The notes under the pieces: generated by a model
The model's input: the letters and a program-made list of their open reading frames with translations, nothing else
Told to the model about the DNA's origin: nothing
The model's database searches: none
NCBI GenBank assembly: GCA_016207645.1
Contig: JACQPH010000126.1
Coordinates: 1-63,794, forward strand
DNA from: Elusimicrobiota bacterium
Lineage (GTDB): Bacteria > Elusimicrobiota > Elusimicrobia > Elusimicrobiales > UBA9959
Direction of reading: 5' to 3'
DNA: 63,794 nucleotides
Shown: positions 7,491 through 15,726 of the stretch, one piece after another
How the letters are laid out: every line of letters begins with the position of its first letter
Numbering within the stretch: the first letter of the stretch is position 1
Program-made: the position numbers and the translations under genes

Positions 7491-8189
7491 ATGATAAAAG
7501 TTATGGCAGTCGTTCTTCTTTCCCTGGCGCCGGCAGCCGCCGCCCCGCTTTCAGCGGGGGCGGCGGACTTCGCCGGCGAATTGGGCGGCGGCTACAGGTT
7601 ATTGAGCGAAACCGCCCTCGTCAGCGCGGCCGTCGGCGGCCCGGAGCCTGGCGCGGCCCGGCTGGCTGCCGGGGGACTGAGCGGCCTTGCCAACGGGGCC
7701 GAGGTAGAACTCAGTGTCTATGGGAACGGCATCTTCGGGAGAGCCAACGGGGCCGAGGTGGAGCTCCAGACTTACGCCAACGGCGTCTTCGGGAAAGCCA
7801 ACGGGGCCGTAGTAGAGCTCCAGACCTACGCCAACGGCGTCTTCGGCAAAGCCAACGGGGCCGAGGTGGAGCTCCAGACTTACGCCAACGGCGTCTTCGG
7901 CAGGGCTAACGGGGCCGTGGTAGAGCTCCAAACCTACGCCAACGGAGTTTTCGGCAGGGCCAACGGTGCCGAGGTGGAGCTCCAAACCTACGCCAACGGA
8001 GTTTTCGGCAAAGCCAACGGGGCCGAGGTGGAACTCCAGGTCTACGCCAACGGCGTCCGGGGAAAAGCCAACGGCCGCGAAGTCGAGCTGCGCACCTGGG
8101 GGACAGTGAATATCTGGCGCGCGCTGGACGCACTTATCCTGAACCTTCCGGCACCCGCGCTGGACCGGGAAAAAATTCCGGGAAAATAA
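7491..8189 (+). CDS. exported protein made of 18-residue tandem repeats
   Basis: The 232-residue protein has a signal peptide (residues 1-18, ending AAAA) and a variable region to about residue 67. Seven exact-length 18-residue repeats (68-193) follow, with consensus NGAEVELQTYANGVFGKA, then a part-repeat and a 35-residue tail ending basic. The regular V-E-L-x-x-Y and N-G-V-F-G-x-A strands and turns suggest a beta-solenoid or beta-roll. I know no named family with this unit. The repeats are nearly identical in DNA (54-bp period), which implies recent expansion. It is probably co-transcribed with the HEAT protein before it. A surface or adhesive role is only a guess. Confidence 0.75.
   Translation: MIKVMAVVLLSLAPAAAAPLSAGAADFAGELGGGYRLLSETALVSAAVGGPEPGAARLAAGGLSGLANGAEVELSVYGNGIFGRANGAEVELQTYANGVFGKANGAVVELQTYANGVFGKANGAEVELQTYANGVFGRANGAVVELQTYANGVFGRANGAEVELQTYANGVFGKANGAEVELQVYANGVRGKANGREVELRTWGTVNIWRALDALILNLPAPALDREKIPGK
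7692..8099 (+). repeat. 54-bp tandem repeat array (7 units plus part)
   Basis: In-frame units start at 7692 and repeat every 54 bp to 8069, followed by a partial unit. Differences between units are mostly silent or E/V and K/R swaps. There are no spacers, so this is a coding microsatellite-like array prone to slippage, not CRISPR. Confidence 0.9.
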
Positions 8190-8232
8190 CACAACTTTCC
8201 GGCCGCCTGATACTGCGCTCCCGCAAGTATTG

Positions 8233-8238
8233 TATTAT
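8233..8238 (+). promoter_or_regulatory. -10 box (TATTAT) before the pirin gene
   Basis: TATTAT ends eight bases before the ATG at 8247 and no Shine-Dalgarno intervenes, so the transcript probably has almost no leader. Confidence 0.4.
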
Positions 8239-8246
8239 TACTTGAA

Positions 8247-9122
8247 ATGGAAAACATAAAGCGGGCGCTGAAAAACAGAAAGCTCAAGACTGTCCTCGAA
8301 GGCAACTGGGTGGTGGAAGGCGCCGGCGTGAAGCTGAAGCGCCTCTTCGGCTTCGGGGACACGGAGCTGACCGACCCCTTCCTGCTCCTGGATAACTTCG
8401 GCTCGGAGAACCCGGAGGACTATACAGCCGGCTTCCCCTGGCATCCGCACCGCGGCATCGAGACCATCACCTATATGATAGAGGGAGTGGTGGAGCACGG
8501 CGATTCCCTCGGGAACTCCGGCGTCATCAGGACCGGGCAGGTGCAGTGGATGACGGCGGGCTCCGGCATAATCCACCAGGAGATGCCGCAGGCTTACGAG
8601 GGGACTATGCGCGGCTTCCAGCTCTGGGCCAACCTGCCCAGGAAAGATAAAATGACCAGCCCGCGCTACCGGGACCTCAAAGCGGAGGATATGCCGGAGT
8701 ACAGCGGCAGGGGCTATAAGATAAAGCTGATCTGCGGCGATTACGGCGGGGTCAGCGGCCCGGCGCAGGATATAATAATAAAGCCCTGGTTCTTCGACGT
8801 GCAGGCCAAGCCCGGCGCGAACTTCTCCCTCAAGGTGCGGCCGGAGGACAATGTGCTCTGCTGCGTTTTCGAAGGCTCCGGTTTCCTGGACAAAGAAAAA
8901 ACACGCGCCATTGTGCCGGGCCAACTGGCCTTGCTGGAGGAGGGGGACAGGGTTTCCTGCACGGCCGGCGAGAACGGTCTGCGCTTCCTGCTGATAGCCG
9001 GCAAGCCGCTCAAAGAGCCGGTGGCCTGGCGCGGGCCTATAGTGATGAACACGGAGGCGGAATTGAAAAGGGCCTTCGAGGAATACCGGAAAGGCACTTT
9101 CATCAAAACCCCCCGCTACTGA
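8247..9122 (+). CDS. pirin family bicupin protein
   Basis: This is a 291-residue cytoplasmic protein with two cupin domains. The N-terminal cupin keeps the pirin iron ligands in canonical spacing: His66 and His68 in WHPHRGIE, and His110 and Glu112 in GIIHQEMP. Bacterial pirins either oxidise flavonols such as quercetin or act as redox-sensing partners of other proteins, and sequence alone does not decide. The gene stands alone and ends at a terminator shared with the convergent PLD gene. It is likely leaderless. Confidence 0.92.
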   Translation: MENIKRALKNRKLKTVLEGNWVVEGAGVKLKRLFGFGDTELTDPFLLLDNFGSENPEDYTAGFPWHPHRGIETITYMIEGVVEHGDSLGNSGVIRTGQVQWMTAGSGIIHQEMPQAYEGTMRGFQLWANLPRKDKMTSPRYRDLKAEDMPEYSGRGYKIKLICGDYGGVSGPAQDIIIKPWFFDVQAKPGANFSLKVRPEDNVLCCVFEGSGFLDKEKTRAIVPGQLALLEEGDRVSCTAGENGLRFLLIAGKPLKEPVAWRGPIVMNTEAELKRAFEEYRKGTFIKTPRY

Positions 9123-9155
9123 AGGTCCGCCGTAAATTCCCTCGGACTGCCGAAT

Positions 9156-9183
9156 AAAAAACCCCGCCGCGGCGGGGTTTTTT
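9156..9183. terminator. bidirectional intrinsic terminator
   Basis: AACCCCGCCGCGGCGGGGTT flanked by A6 and T6 sits between two converging genes and can serve both. Confidence 0.85.
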
Positions 9184-9199
9184 GCGCTCCTTGCCGGCC

Positions 9200-10897
9200 T
9201 TATAGCTGGCTGAACATATAGCGGCGCACTATGAAATTGAGCGGCGACTTGAAATCGCCGAGCTCTTTAGTATCCATTATCCTGCGCGCCTGCCCTATGT
9301 CCCTTTTAAATGTCTCCGCCATTTCCGCGGCGAAGGAGCCGTCCAGCACGTTGAGCGTTATCTCCCGCTCATGCCTGATGCTCTTAGGATGAAAGTTATA
9401 TGAACCCACGGTGGCGAAAGTCCCGTCCACCGTCATGAACTTGGAGTGCAGGGTCTCCCCTTCCTTCACGTAGACTTCCGCGCCTGCTTCGGCCATCTCG
9501 GCGAGGCTCTCCATCATTATGCCGGTCAGAATCGGCTCGTTATTGCTCTCGGCCGAGTTGGAAAGGATGGTCACCTTCACGCCGCGCGCGAGGGCGTCGG
9601 CGAGGGCGGTCTTCAGCGAGGGGATGGTGACGAAATAGGCGTTCTCTATGTTTATGCCGGAGCTGGCGCCGTACATGGCCTTCAGCATGGAGAGGTAGAT
9701 GACAGGCTCTCGGTCGGCCCGCTGGTAGACCAGGGAGGCCCTGGCCGGGCCCTTCTGCTGCGGCGAGGGCTTGGCCTCGTCGACGCGGGAAAGGCCCTGC
9801 AGGGCGGCCTGCTCGTTCCAGTTCACGGCGAAGATCCCGGCGGCTTCCGCGGCGGAGGGGCCTGAGAAAAGCACGTCGGTGTCGCGCCATTTATGCGCCG
9901 AAGGGTTCAGATGCGAATACTTGTCGCCGATGTTCATGCCGCCGGTGATGGCGTACTCGCCGTCGATCACCAACAGCTTGGCGTGCATGCCGTCGTACTT
10001 GCGGGCGGGGTCGCGGAAGCGGGACACTTCTATTCCCGCTTCGGAAAGGGCCCGGAGCGAGGCCATGCCGATGAAGTTGGAGATATTCCCGTCCACCATC
10101 ACCTTCACGTCCAGCCCCTCTTTCTTTTTGGCTATAAGCAGGTCGCGATAGCGCTCGCCGGTGACGTCGTCGTAATAGCCCCAGACCATCATGTACACGC
10201 ATTTCCGGGCTCCCGATATCAGCCTTTCGCGCTCGGCGAAGGCGGCGGCCCCGTCGATAAGCGGGGTCACCGCGTTGCCGCCGCGGAAAGGGATGCCGGA
10301 GAGGTTCTCGAATTCGGTCAGGAAGGCCGGCTCGGCGAAGAGGGAAGGCTGGCCGGCGCCGCGCGGGGCGAAGGCGGAGGCCTTGACCAGGGCGAGGTGG
10401 CGCTTCGACATTTCTTTCCAGGCTTCGAAGCCGTCCACGCCGTCCACGAAGCCGGTGCCTTCCACCTGGGCGGCCACCATCTTGGGGAACTTCTTGATAT
10501 AGTCCTGCTTCTTGGCGGGCGGGGCGGGGATGAAGCGCTGCATCAGCCGGCTGCCCAGCATCCGTTCCAGGGCCGGCTCCAGTTCGCCTTTCTCGTGGGC
10601 GCGGGCCATTATCTTCACTATGCGCCGCTCGATGAAGTTCAGCGAGCCGGTATTGCCCCTGCTCCCGCCGTGCCGGGAGGCAAGCTCGGCCAGCTCGTCG
10701 CCGGCGAAGGCCGGCTCGTCGTACTCGGGGCCCAGCTCTTCCTCGGAGGGGCCGGGGGCCGCCGGTACGGCTGCCGGCAGCCGGGAAATGTCGCCGGCGC
10801 CCAGCCTCTGCAGGCCTCCGGTCCCGGTAGCGCCGTACTGCGCGAAAGCCGCGGCGGGGAGAATGAATACAAATACAGAAAAAATTATTTTTATCAT
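9200..10897 (-). CDS. exported phospholipase D-like protein
   Basis: This 565-residue protein has a signal peptide (MIKIIFSVFVFILPAAAFAQ) and two PLD catalytic HKD motifs: HAKLLVIDGEYAITGG around residue 305 and HSKFMTVDGTFATVGS around residue 480. Paired HKD motifs define the PLD superfamily (phosphatidyl transfer or hydrolysis, cardiolipin synthase, some nucleases). The long N-terminal region (about 200 residues) before the first catalytic half has no assignment. The start at 10897 is preferred over a longer frame because the signal peptide begins there and AGCAGG precedes it. Its export suggests action in the periplasm or outside. Substrate unknown. Confidence 0.85.
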   Translation of the reverse strand: MIKIIFSVFVFILPAAAFAQYGATGTGGLQRLGAGDISRLPAAVPAAPGPSEEELGPEYDEPAFAGDELAELASRHGGSRGNTGSLNFIERRIVKIMARAHEKGELEPALERMLGSRLMQRFIPAPPAKKQDYIKKFPKMVAAQVEGTGFVDGVDGFEAWKEMSKRHLALVKASAFAPRGAGQPSLFAEPAFLTEFENLSGIPFRGGNAVTPLIDGAAAFAERERLISGARKCVYMMVWGYYDDVTGERYRDLLIAKKKEGLDVKVMVDGNISNFIGMASLRALSEAGIEVSRFRDPARKYDGMHAKLLVIDGEYAITGGMNIGDKYSHLNPSAHKWRDTDVLFSGPSAAEAAGIFAVNWNEQAALQGLSRVDEAKPSPQQKGPARASLVYQRADREPVIYLSMLKAMYGASSGINIENAYFVTIPSLKTALADALARGVKVTILSNSAESNNEPILTGIMMESLAEMAEAGAEVYVKEGETLHSKFMTVDGTFATVGSYNFHPKSIRHEREITLNVLDGSFAAEMAETFKRDIGQARRIMDTKELGDFKSPLNFIVRRYMFSQL

Positions 10898-11053
10898 ATA
10901 GCCTGCTTTTATTTTAGGAAAAGCGCGCCGCCGCAAATAGAAGCTAAGGGCCCAGCCGCGCGCAGGCATTAGGCCGCTTCGCGGCTAGGACTATCAGGCT
11001 ATTATGGTTAACTGCAACTCTCGGGTTAAGGTTAATGCCGGGTCACTTAAGAG

Positions 11054-11150
11054 TTCCTTCCCCCCTTGTGGGGGAAGGTTAGGATGGGGGGAAAGGGGCG
11101 CTCCGTCGAACCCCCCACCTCAATCCTCCCCCACAAGGGGGGAGGAAGCC
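11054..11150. repeat. dispersed inverted repeat, copy A
   Basis: A G/C-run palindromic element of about 100 bp: ccttccccccttgtgggggaagg, an AGGATGGGGGG core, then CCCCCCACCTCAATCCTCC and a closing arm ccacaaggggggaggaag. The same order occurs at 34846-34985 (copy B, interrupted) and partly at 21454-21560 (copy C). It looks like a non-autonomous mobile repeat. Confidence 0.7.
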
Positions 11151-11160
11151 TGTAGGGAGT

Positions 11161-12393
11161 TCAGAATCTGCCGACGGAGGCCTTGTTTATCATCCTGAGG
11201 GCAGGGGCCAGCATGGCGGCCCAGTCCGCGGCCTTCGCTTCGCGGCCGCCGAAGCGTTTCTCCAGCCAGCCGGGCAGGTCCAGCGAAACGGTGTCCGAGA
11301 CTAGCTCGTCGAGCCGCGCGGCCGTCATGCCGCCGGCACGGGAGGCCAGGTCCAGGGCCAGCATGCGCCCCGTCAGGCAGACGAAATCGTCGAAGGGCTC
11401 CTCCGGATCGTAGAACCTCTCCGCGCGCATCCAGAAACGCGCGCCTTCCGGCTCCAGGCCGAACCATTTCCCGAAGAGCTCTTTTTCGGCTTTCTCCACG
11501 CTCTCCGCCGTAAGCCCGCCGCTCAGGGCCAGGGCCGTGGCGGCTTCCTCCAGCTCCAGCCTGGCCGGAACGAGCAGGAAGTCGGCGGCCAGATGCCCCA
11601 GCCTGGCCAGCGGCAGGTCGATCCGCCCGGAAGAGTGCCCGTTCCCGTCGCAGATACGCGCCCAGGCCAGCTCCTCGAAAAGCTGGCTAAGCGTCTCGGC
11701 GAATAAGTGGTTGAAGCTTTTGCCGGGCGACAGCCGCGCGGCCGCGTCGCAGTGCAGGGCATGGCCCAGTTCATGCGCTATCACGGGGAGGTCGGAGGGA
11801 TAAACACCGCTGTAGCGCTCAGGCAGGTAGACCACGGCCTGGGCGCCGGGCTCCGGCTGCAGGCAATGCGGGTGCTCTCCTTCCAGGAACAGCCGCCCGC
11901 CGGGGAAGAATTCCATCACGAAACCGCGGCCGCCTTCCAGCGCTGCCCCGAAAATTTCGCCCAGCAGCCGCAGGCCCTCGGCCAGCGGCATGGGCATGGC
12001 CTCTTCGGAAGGCAGGCGTGCCAGGAGGTCGCTGTAGGCGAACCTCCCGGTTCCAACACGGCCGGCTTTCACTTCCAGGGCTTTCAGCAGAGGTTCGCGC
12101 AGTGTCCAGGCCGCTTCCAGCAACGGGGCGGAAGCCGCGCCGAAAGCGTCTTTGGTTCCGGTGAAACCTTTCGAGAGGCAGGTTTTGCCGAGGAGGGGGG
12201 CCAGCGCCGGGCCTTTCCCCGCCCAGGCCCCGCAGAACATCTGCCAGGCGCGGCTGCGGATGGTCGGGTCCGGGGACCGCAGTTCTTCAGCCAGCCCGTC
12301 CCGGGAGAGCTTCCTGCCGTTCACGTCGGTATAGCGCAATCCGTCGCGTATGAGCAGGTATTCCTTGAAGATGTTCTTATCCGGTCCGGCCAT
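11161..12393 (-). CDS. M3-like zinc metallopeptidase (short form)
   Basis: This 410-residue cytoplasmic peptidase carries HELGHALH with zinc ligands His207 and His211 and catalytic Glu208, and a downstream FAETLSQLFEE helix that supplies a likely glutamate ligand (Glu233). The H-E-x-G-H-x-x-H form is that of M3 oligopeptidases (oligoendopeptidase F, thimet type). The protein is shorter than the usual 580-700 residues and lacks most of the N-terminal helical half, so the peptide channel may differ. The start at 12393 is chosen because a TTGACT/CAGAAT promoter overlaps the seven codons upstream. M32 or another gluzincin family is the main alternative. Confidence 0.75.
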   Translation of the reverse strand: MAGPDKNIFKEYLLIRDGLRYTDVNGRKLSRDGLAEELRSPDPTIRSRAWQMFCGAWAGKGPALAPLLGKTCLSKGFTGTKDAFGAASAPLLEAAWTLREPLLKALEVKAGRVGTGRFAYSDLLARLPSEEAMPMPLAEGLRLLGEIFGAALEGGRGFVMEFFPGGRLFLEGEHPHCLQPEPGAQAVVYLPERYSGVYPSDLPVIAHELGHALHCDAAARLSPGKSFNHLFAETLSQLFEELAWARICDGNGHSSGRIDLPLARLGHLAADFLLVPARLELEEAATALALSGGLTAESVEKAEKELFGKWFGLEPEGARFWMRAERFYDPEEPFDDFVCLTGRMLALDLASRAGGMTAARLDELVSDTVSLDLPGWLEKRFGGREAKAADWAAMLAPALRMINKASVGRF

Positions 12394-12398
12394 GCCAT

Positions 12399-12427
12399 AT
12401 TCTGGCAGACGCATAAGGCAAAGTCAA
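12399..12427 (-). promoter_or_regulatory. promoter of the metallopeptidase gene
   Basis: TTGACT (12422-12427) and CAGAAT (12399-12404) on the reverse strand are 17 bp apart. The -10 box ends five bases before the ATG at 12393, predicting a leaderless mRNA. Confidence 0.55.
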
Positions 12428-12436
12428 CTGCCCAAA

Positions 12437-12464
12437 ATAAAAACCCCGCAGTTAAGCGGGGTTT
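12437..12464 (-). terminator. intrinsic terminator
   Basis: AAACCCCGC (12441-12449) pairs with GCGGGGTTT (12456-12464). Read leftward it is followed by a T-rich run and ends the two-gene unit 13726-12486. Confidence 0.75.
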
Positions 12465-12485
12465 TCGGTCCGGGGAAAGCGCAGG

Positions 12486-13163
12486 TCAGCGGCAGCCGGC
12501 CTTTCCGGCGTAAAGAGCGCCTTTCACCTTGCCGGGGATATTCTCGTAATAGCAGAGCTCGGCGCCTTCGGGCGTCTTCAGGGAGATTATCCTCTCGGTG
12601 CGCTCCGTCACTTGCCTCACCCAGCCGAAGCCGGTAATGCCCGCCGCGAACACATAGTCCACTTTGGGCAGCTTCCACTTGTAATGGACCAGCGAGGTCT
12701 CGAAGCCGGTAAGCAGTTCGAAAGGGGCCCGCTCGCCCTCTTTCAGCGCGGCCGGGTCCAGGTTCATCGTGCCCAGGCGGAAATCGCCGGCGTCCCGTAT
12801 CGAAGCGTATAGGTCCCGCGACCTGAGGGAGTACTTGTGAAGGCCGGTGAAGTTTTCCAGCAAATAACTTTCACCCTTATGGGTGAAATAGAGGTTGGAG
12901 GAGATATGAAAAACCCCTTCCACTTTAGCGAGGTAGCCGTTCACCGGGTTCCGCTCCGCTGTCTGTTCCGCGGCTATAGATACTTTTTCCGGCGCGGAGG
13001 CTTTCGGAAGCTCCGCTCCGCCGGCGCGCAGGCCGCTTACCAGGCCGCGCACCGTGCCGTCCCCGCCGCCGAAATAACCGCCGGCTCCGGAAGCCGCCGA
13101 GGCGGGGAGGGCCGAAAGACAGACCGAGAAGAACAGGAGAAAAGCCGGGAGAGTTCTGTTCAT
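12486..13163 (-). CDS. secreted protein of unknown function
   Basis: This 225-residue protein has a clear signal peptide (residues 1-23, ending ASAA). Its mature part is beta-rich with a Gly-rich start (GAGGYFGGGDG), a segment with VHYKWKLPKVDYVF near residue 160, and paired cysteines near the end. I do not recognise a family. Its ATG overlaps the stop of the DUF1566 gene by 4 bp, so they are translationally coupled and likely act together. An intrinsic terminator follows. Confidence 0.7.
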   Translation of the reverse strand: MNRTLPAFLLFFSVCLSALPASAASGAGGYFGGGDGTVRGLVSGLRAGGAELPKASAPEKVSIAAEQTAERNPVNGYLAKVEGVFHISSNLYFTHKGESYLLENFTGLHKYSLRSRDLYASIRDAGDFRLGTMNLDPAALKEGERAPFELLTGFETSLVHYKWKLPKVDYVFAAGITGFGWVRQVTERTERIISLKTPEGAELCYYENIPGKVKGALYAGKAGCR

Positions 13164-13726
13164 GGGCGCACCGTCCGCACGCAGCGGACATAGTTCATGC
13201 CGGTGCTGGCTATATTATAGGTGCTGCCTACGCCGAACATCAGGCTCCAGGCGAAAGTGGCGCTGACAACGGGGTGGGCGGAGGTCCAGTACCTGGTCCG
13301 CGGGTTCAGGAAATAACCGTTATTCCCGGGATAAGGCCCGTTCACGTTTATTATCGAGGTCAGTTCCGAAGGTTTCGGCAGACGCCAGTCGCTGTAGCCC
13401 GCGTAAACCAGGTCGCCGCAGGCCGCTATAGCGCCTTTCCTGTCATAGGTGCCGCCTATGCCGGCGTCGTTGGGATTGGTCAGCCACATGAGGTCGGTGC
13501 GGTTGGAGACGGTCACCGAAGAGAGGCCCACGGGGTTGTAGACCGCGTACTCCGGTCCGGCGGGGGGTTTCTTCTCCGTCAGGTCGGCGGGAAGCGCGGC
13601 TTCCGGCACGGAGCCGGCCGAGGCGGCCACGTCTCCCGCTTTAAGAGAGCTCAGCCCGAATGAGTCGGCCGCTGAAACCAGGCGCGGCGCTAAACCCAGG
13701 ATAAGAAGTAGTATAAGCTTTTTCAT
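13160..13726 (-). CDS. secreted DUF1566 domain protein
   Basis: This 188-residue protein has a signal peptide (MKKLILLLILGLAPRLVSAA), a 50-residue linker, and a DUF1566 (Lcl C-terminal-like) domain. Diagnostic parts are LMWLTNP, the A-I-A-A-C motif, YSDWRLPKPSEL, RYWTSAHPV and the closing YVRCVRTVR. Such domains occur in surface and secreted proteins, with a fold related to formylglycine-generating enzyme and C-type lectins. No enzymatic role is implied. It starts a two-gene unit with the protein at 12486 and has a GGAGGG Shine-Dalgarno. Confidence 0.85.
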   Translation of the reverse strand: MKKLILLLILGLAPRLVSAADSFGLSSLKAGDVAASAGSVPEAALPADLTEKKPPAGPEYAVYNPVGLSSVTVSNRTDLMWLTNPNDAGIGGTYDRKGAIAACGDLVYAGYSDWRLPKPSELTSIINVNGPYPGNNGYFLNPRTRYWTSAHPVVSATFAWSLMFGVGSTYNIASTGMNYVRCVRTVRP

Positions 13727-13748
13727 TAATTCCCTCCGCTATGCTATG

Positions 13749-13767
13749 GGGTCAAGAGCACCCTTGA
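13749..13767. repeat. REP-like hairpin
   Basis: TCAAG (13752-13756) pairs with CTTGA (13763-13767) within ggggtcaagagcacccttga, the same wording as the REP-like hairpin at 5368. Confidence 0.35.
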
Positions 13768-13803
13768 TAAATTATACAGGGCGGGGGAAGAAATGATAAG
13801 GGG

Positions 13804-13933
13804 CTTTGTGCCCAGCGAAGGGAAGAAATTGGGCCCACAGGGCCCTGGGCACAAAGAGCGGGAGAAATACAGGCGGGTTTTGTAACTGTTCAGGTGCTGG
13901 AGGTGGTGGCCGGGTTTTGTTTCGCGACCCCGG
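13804..13933. repeat. 12-bp inverted repeat and dispersed gggttttgt repeats
   Basis: CTTTGTGCCCAG (13804-13815) pairs perfectly with CTGGGCACAAAG (13846-13857). Downstream, gcgggttttgt (13874-13884) and cgggttttgtttcgcgaccccgg (13911-13933) repeat the arm of the element at 1-104. This fills the gap between two leftward genes; no coding sequence is evident. Confidence 0.5.
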
Positions 13934-13952
13934 CGTGCAGAGTGGTTTTATC

Positions 13953-14357
13953 TTATTCCCCGGTCAGGCCTTTGTAGATCCAGCCGGTGTCGGTTTTCGC
14001 CATCAGGATGGCGCCTTTCACCGACGCGCTGCGGCCGGCTTTCGCTTCCCGCCCCAGCCTGGAGGCCGCATAGGTCATTTTGCCGAGGTATTCCTGGGCG
14101 TCGCGGGCCGCCCCTTTCTGCGAAAGGGCTTCATCCAGCGTGAGCCACTTTATCTCGCTTTCAAAGCGGACGATGGCGGACCTGCCGCCCGGCGCTTCTT
14201 TTTCCTCGGCGGCCAGCTCCCGGTAGCTCAATACCTCGCCCACGGCTTTCAGGTCCTGGCGGAGACCGTATTCGGCCGCGTTCGACACCAGCCCGGTCGA
14301 GTTGCAGCCCGCAAGGCAAAAAGCCGCGGTAAAGGCGGATAATAGCGTTATTTTCAT
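13953..14357 (-). CDS. small lipoprotein of unknown function
   Basis: The 134-residue product has a lipoprotein signal peptide with lipobox LAGC (Cys18), so it should be lipidated and membrane-anchored. The mature domain is alpha/beta with an REAKAGRSASVKGAILMAK segment and a closing GWIYKGLTGE motif, resembling small domains that test kinetics of secretion or binding but matching no family I know. GGGGGG precedes the ATG. It lies after the terminator of the protease gene, so it has its own promoter. Confidence 0.7.
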   Translation of the reverse strand: MKITLLSAFTAAFCLAGCNSTGLVSNAAEYGLRQDLKAVGEVLSYRELAAEEKEAPGGRSAIVRFESEIKWLTLDEALSQKGAARDAQEYLGKMTYAASRLGREAKAGRSASVKGAILMAKTDTGWIYKGLTGE

Positions 14358-14415
14358 TCAGCCCCCCAATCCTTGGATATAGGCTATTAAATTCCGGCCA
14401 TAAAATCAAATCGGC

Positions 14416-14448
14416 AAAAAAAAGAACCCCGCTTTCGGCGGGGTTCTT
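14416..14448 (-). terminator. intrinsic terminator of the S1 protease gene
   Basis: AAGAACCCCGC (14422-14432) pairs with GCGGGGTTCTT (14438-14448). Read leftward it is followed by a T8 run. Confidence 0.85.
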
Positions 14449-14465
14449 CTTTCAAGCGGCTGCGC

Positions 14466-15491
14466 TTAGAAGCTTATCCTGCGGGAGAGCTCTTCGTTCG
14501 CGCCGGGAGCCTGGTCCACCTTTACGTCGCGGATCTCCGGCGCCGCGGCCTTGGAGGAGCCTATCTCCGGGATATGCTTCTGCAGCATGGAGATCTTGGT
14601 GACGGCCTCGCCCCTGCCTTCGTTCTGGCCGGACTTGAGCTGCACTTTGCAGCCGGCCGGGCTGTCCACGAAGTCGGTGCCGCCCCGCACCAGGATGCCC
14701 TCTATCTTGTTGGTGGAGGCGTTGAACACCGCGGAGCCCGAGTTGCCGCCGAAGGTGTCCAGGTCGGTGGTGAAGAAGGCTTTGCGCCCGGCGTCGCGCA
14801 CGGAGGCTTCCCCGGCGACTTTGACAGGCAGGCCCACGGGATGGCCTATCACGAAGATCTTCGTGCCGGCCCGAAGGTCCTTCTCCCTGTTGACCGGCAG
14901 GGGCTTGCGGCCTTCCACTTTGCGGTCGAGCTGCACCAGGGCGTAGTCGGGGCCCGCCCTGTTCAGCAGGGCGTTGAGGATGGCCCAGCCGGTGCCGATC
15001 AGGCCGGAAGCCTGCTTGTCCAGGTCGCGCTTGATTATGCTCTTGCAGCCGTAGATATCTTTTTCCGTTACGGCGGTGCGGGCCTTCCCGCCGTCGGTGT
15101 CGATGTTGTAGCCGAAAACGAACCTGGTGTCGGCGCACTTGGCCTCGTCGGTTATGCAGTGCCCGGCCGTCATCACTATGTCCTCGCCGACCAGGGTGCC
15201 GGAACAAAAGGCGCCGACGGGCTGCTCGCGGAACTTCTCGCCGGGGCAGAGGTTCAGGGCCTCGCCGAAGCTTATGGTGGCCAGTTTATATTCGCCGAGC
15301 TCGAGCTTGACCTGCCTGGAGGGCCAGAGCGACACCACGGAATCGGCCAGCTCGCGCATGGCCGCGGGGGCCTCGAAGTAATCCAGGCGGTTGTCGTCGC
15401 CGTAGATGCTCTTCACCCCGGCGTTAGCGAAGGACGGCAGCAGCGCCGCCGCGGCCGCCAGTATCGAAACCGATCTTGAAAGTTTATTCAT
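14466..15491 (-). CDS. secreted trypsin-like serine protease (S1)
   Basis: This 341-residue exported protease has signal peptide residues 1-24 (ending ANA) and an intact S1 triad: His111 in TAGHC, Asp182 in PDYALVQLD and Ser251 in GGNSGSAV. Several cysteines could form disulfides. The C-terminal 50 residues beyond the protease domain are charged and of unknown role. Bacterial relatives include glutamyl-endopeptidase-like (V8) and HtrA-like enzymes, but no PDZ domain is present. It has its own GGAGG Shine-Dalgarno and its own terminator. Specificity cannot be stated. Confidence 0.9.
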   Translation of the reverse strand: MNKLSRSVSILAAAAALLPSFANAGVKSIYGDDNRLDYFEAPAAMRELADSVVSLWPSRQVKLELGEYKLATISFGEALNLCPGEKFREQPVGAFCSGTLVGEDIVMTAGHCITDEAKCADTRFVFGYNIDTDGGKARTAVTEKDIYGCKSIIKRDLDKQASGLIGTGWAILNALLNRAGPDYALVQLDRKVEGRKPLPVNREKDLRAGTKIFVIGHPVGLPVKVAGEASVRDAGRKAFFTTDLDTFGGNSGSAVFNASTNKIEGILVRGGTDFVDSPAGCKVQLKSGQNEGRGEAVTKISMLQKHIPEIGSSKAAAPEIRDVKVDQAPGANEELSRRISF

Positions 15492-15544
15492 AAGGCCTCC
15501 TGCTTATCAGTTGTAGATATTATGGCTGAGGATAGACAGGCGCA

Positions 15545-15564
15545 CAAAGGCCCTAGGGCCCTTT
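15545..15564. repeat. short near-palindrome upstream of the protease gene
   Basis: aaaggccctagggcccttt is nearly self-complementary with one bulge. It lies in the shared upstream region between the leftward protease and the rightward aconitase genes and could be an operator or a 5'-UTR hairpin. Confidence 0.3.
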
Positions 15565-15726
15565 ATCTTATAGGCCTTAAGGGAGGTCTTGATTTTCGGT
15601 GTTTCCTAAAGTTAATATAGTGGTATCGGGGGGACTGCGGCAGGTACCCGCTCTCAATCAGGCCAGGGGTACTTTCGGACGGTTTTCGCTCTCCAGCCCT
15701 GAAGCATGTTTTTTCCGGAGGATAAA

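Noticed and set aside
7692-8099. CRISPR-like repeat array
   Set aside because: Units are contiguous with no spacers and lie in frame within a coding sequence.
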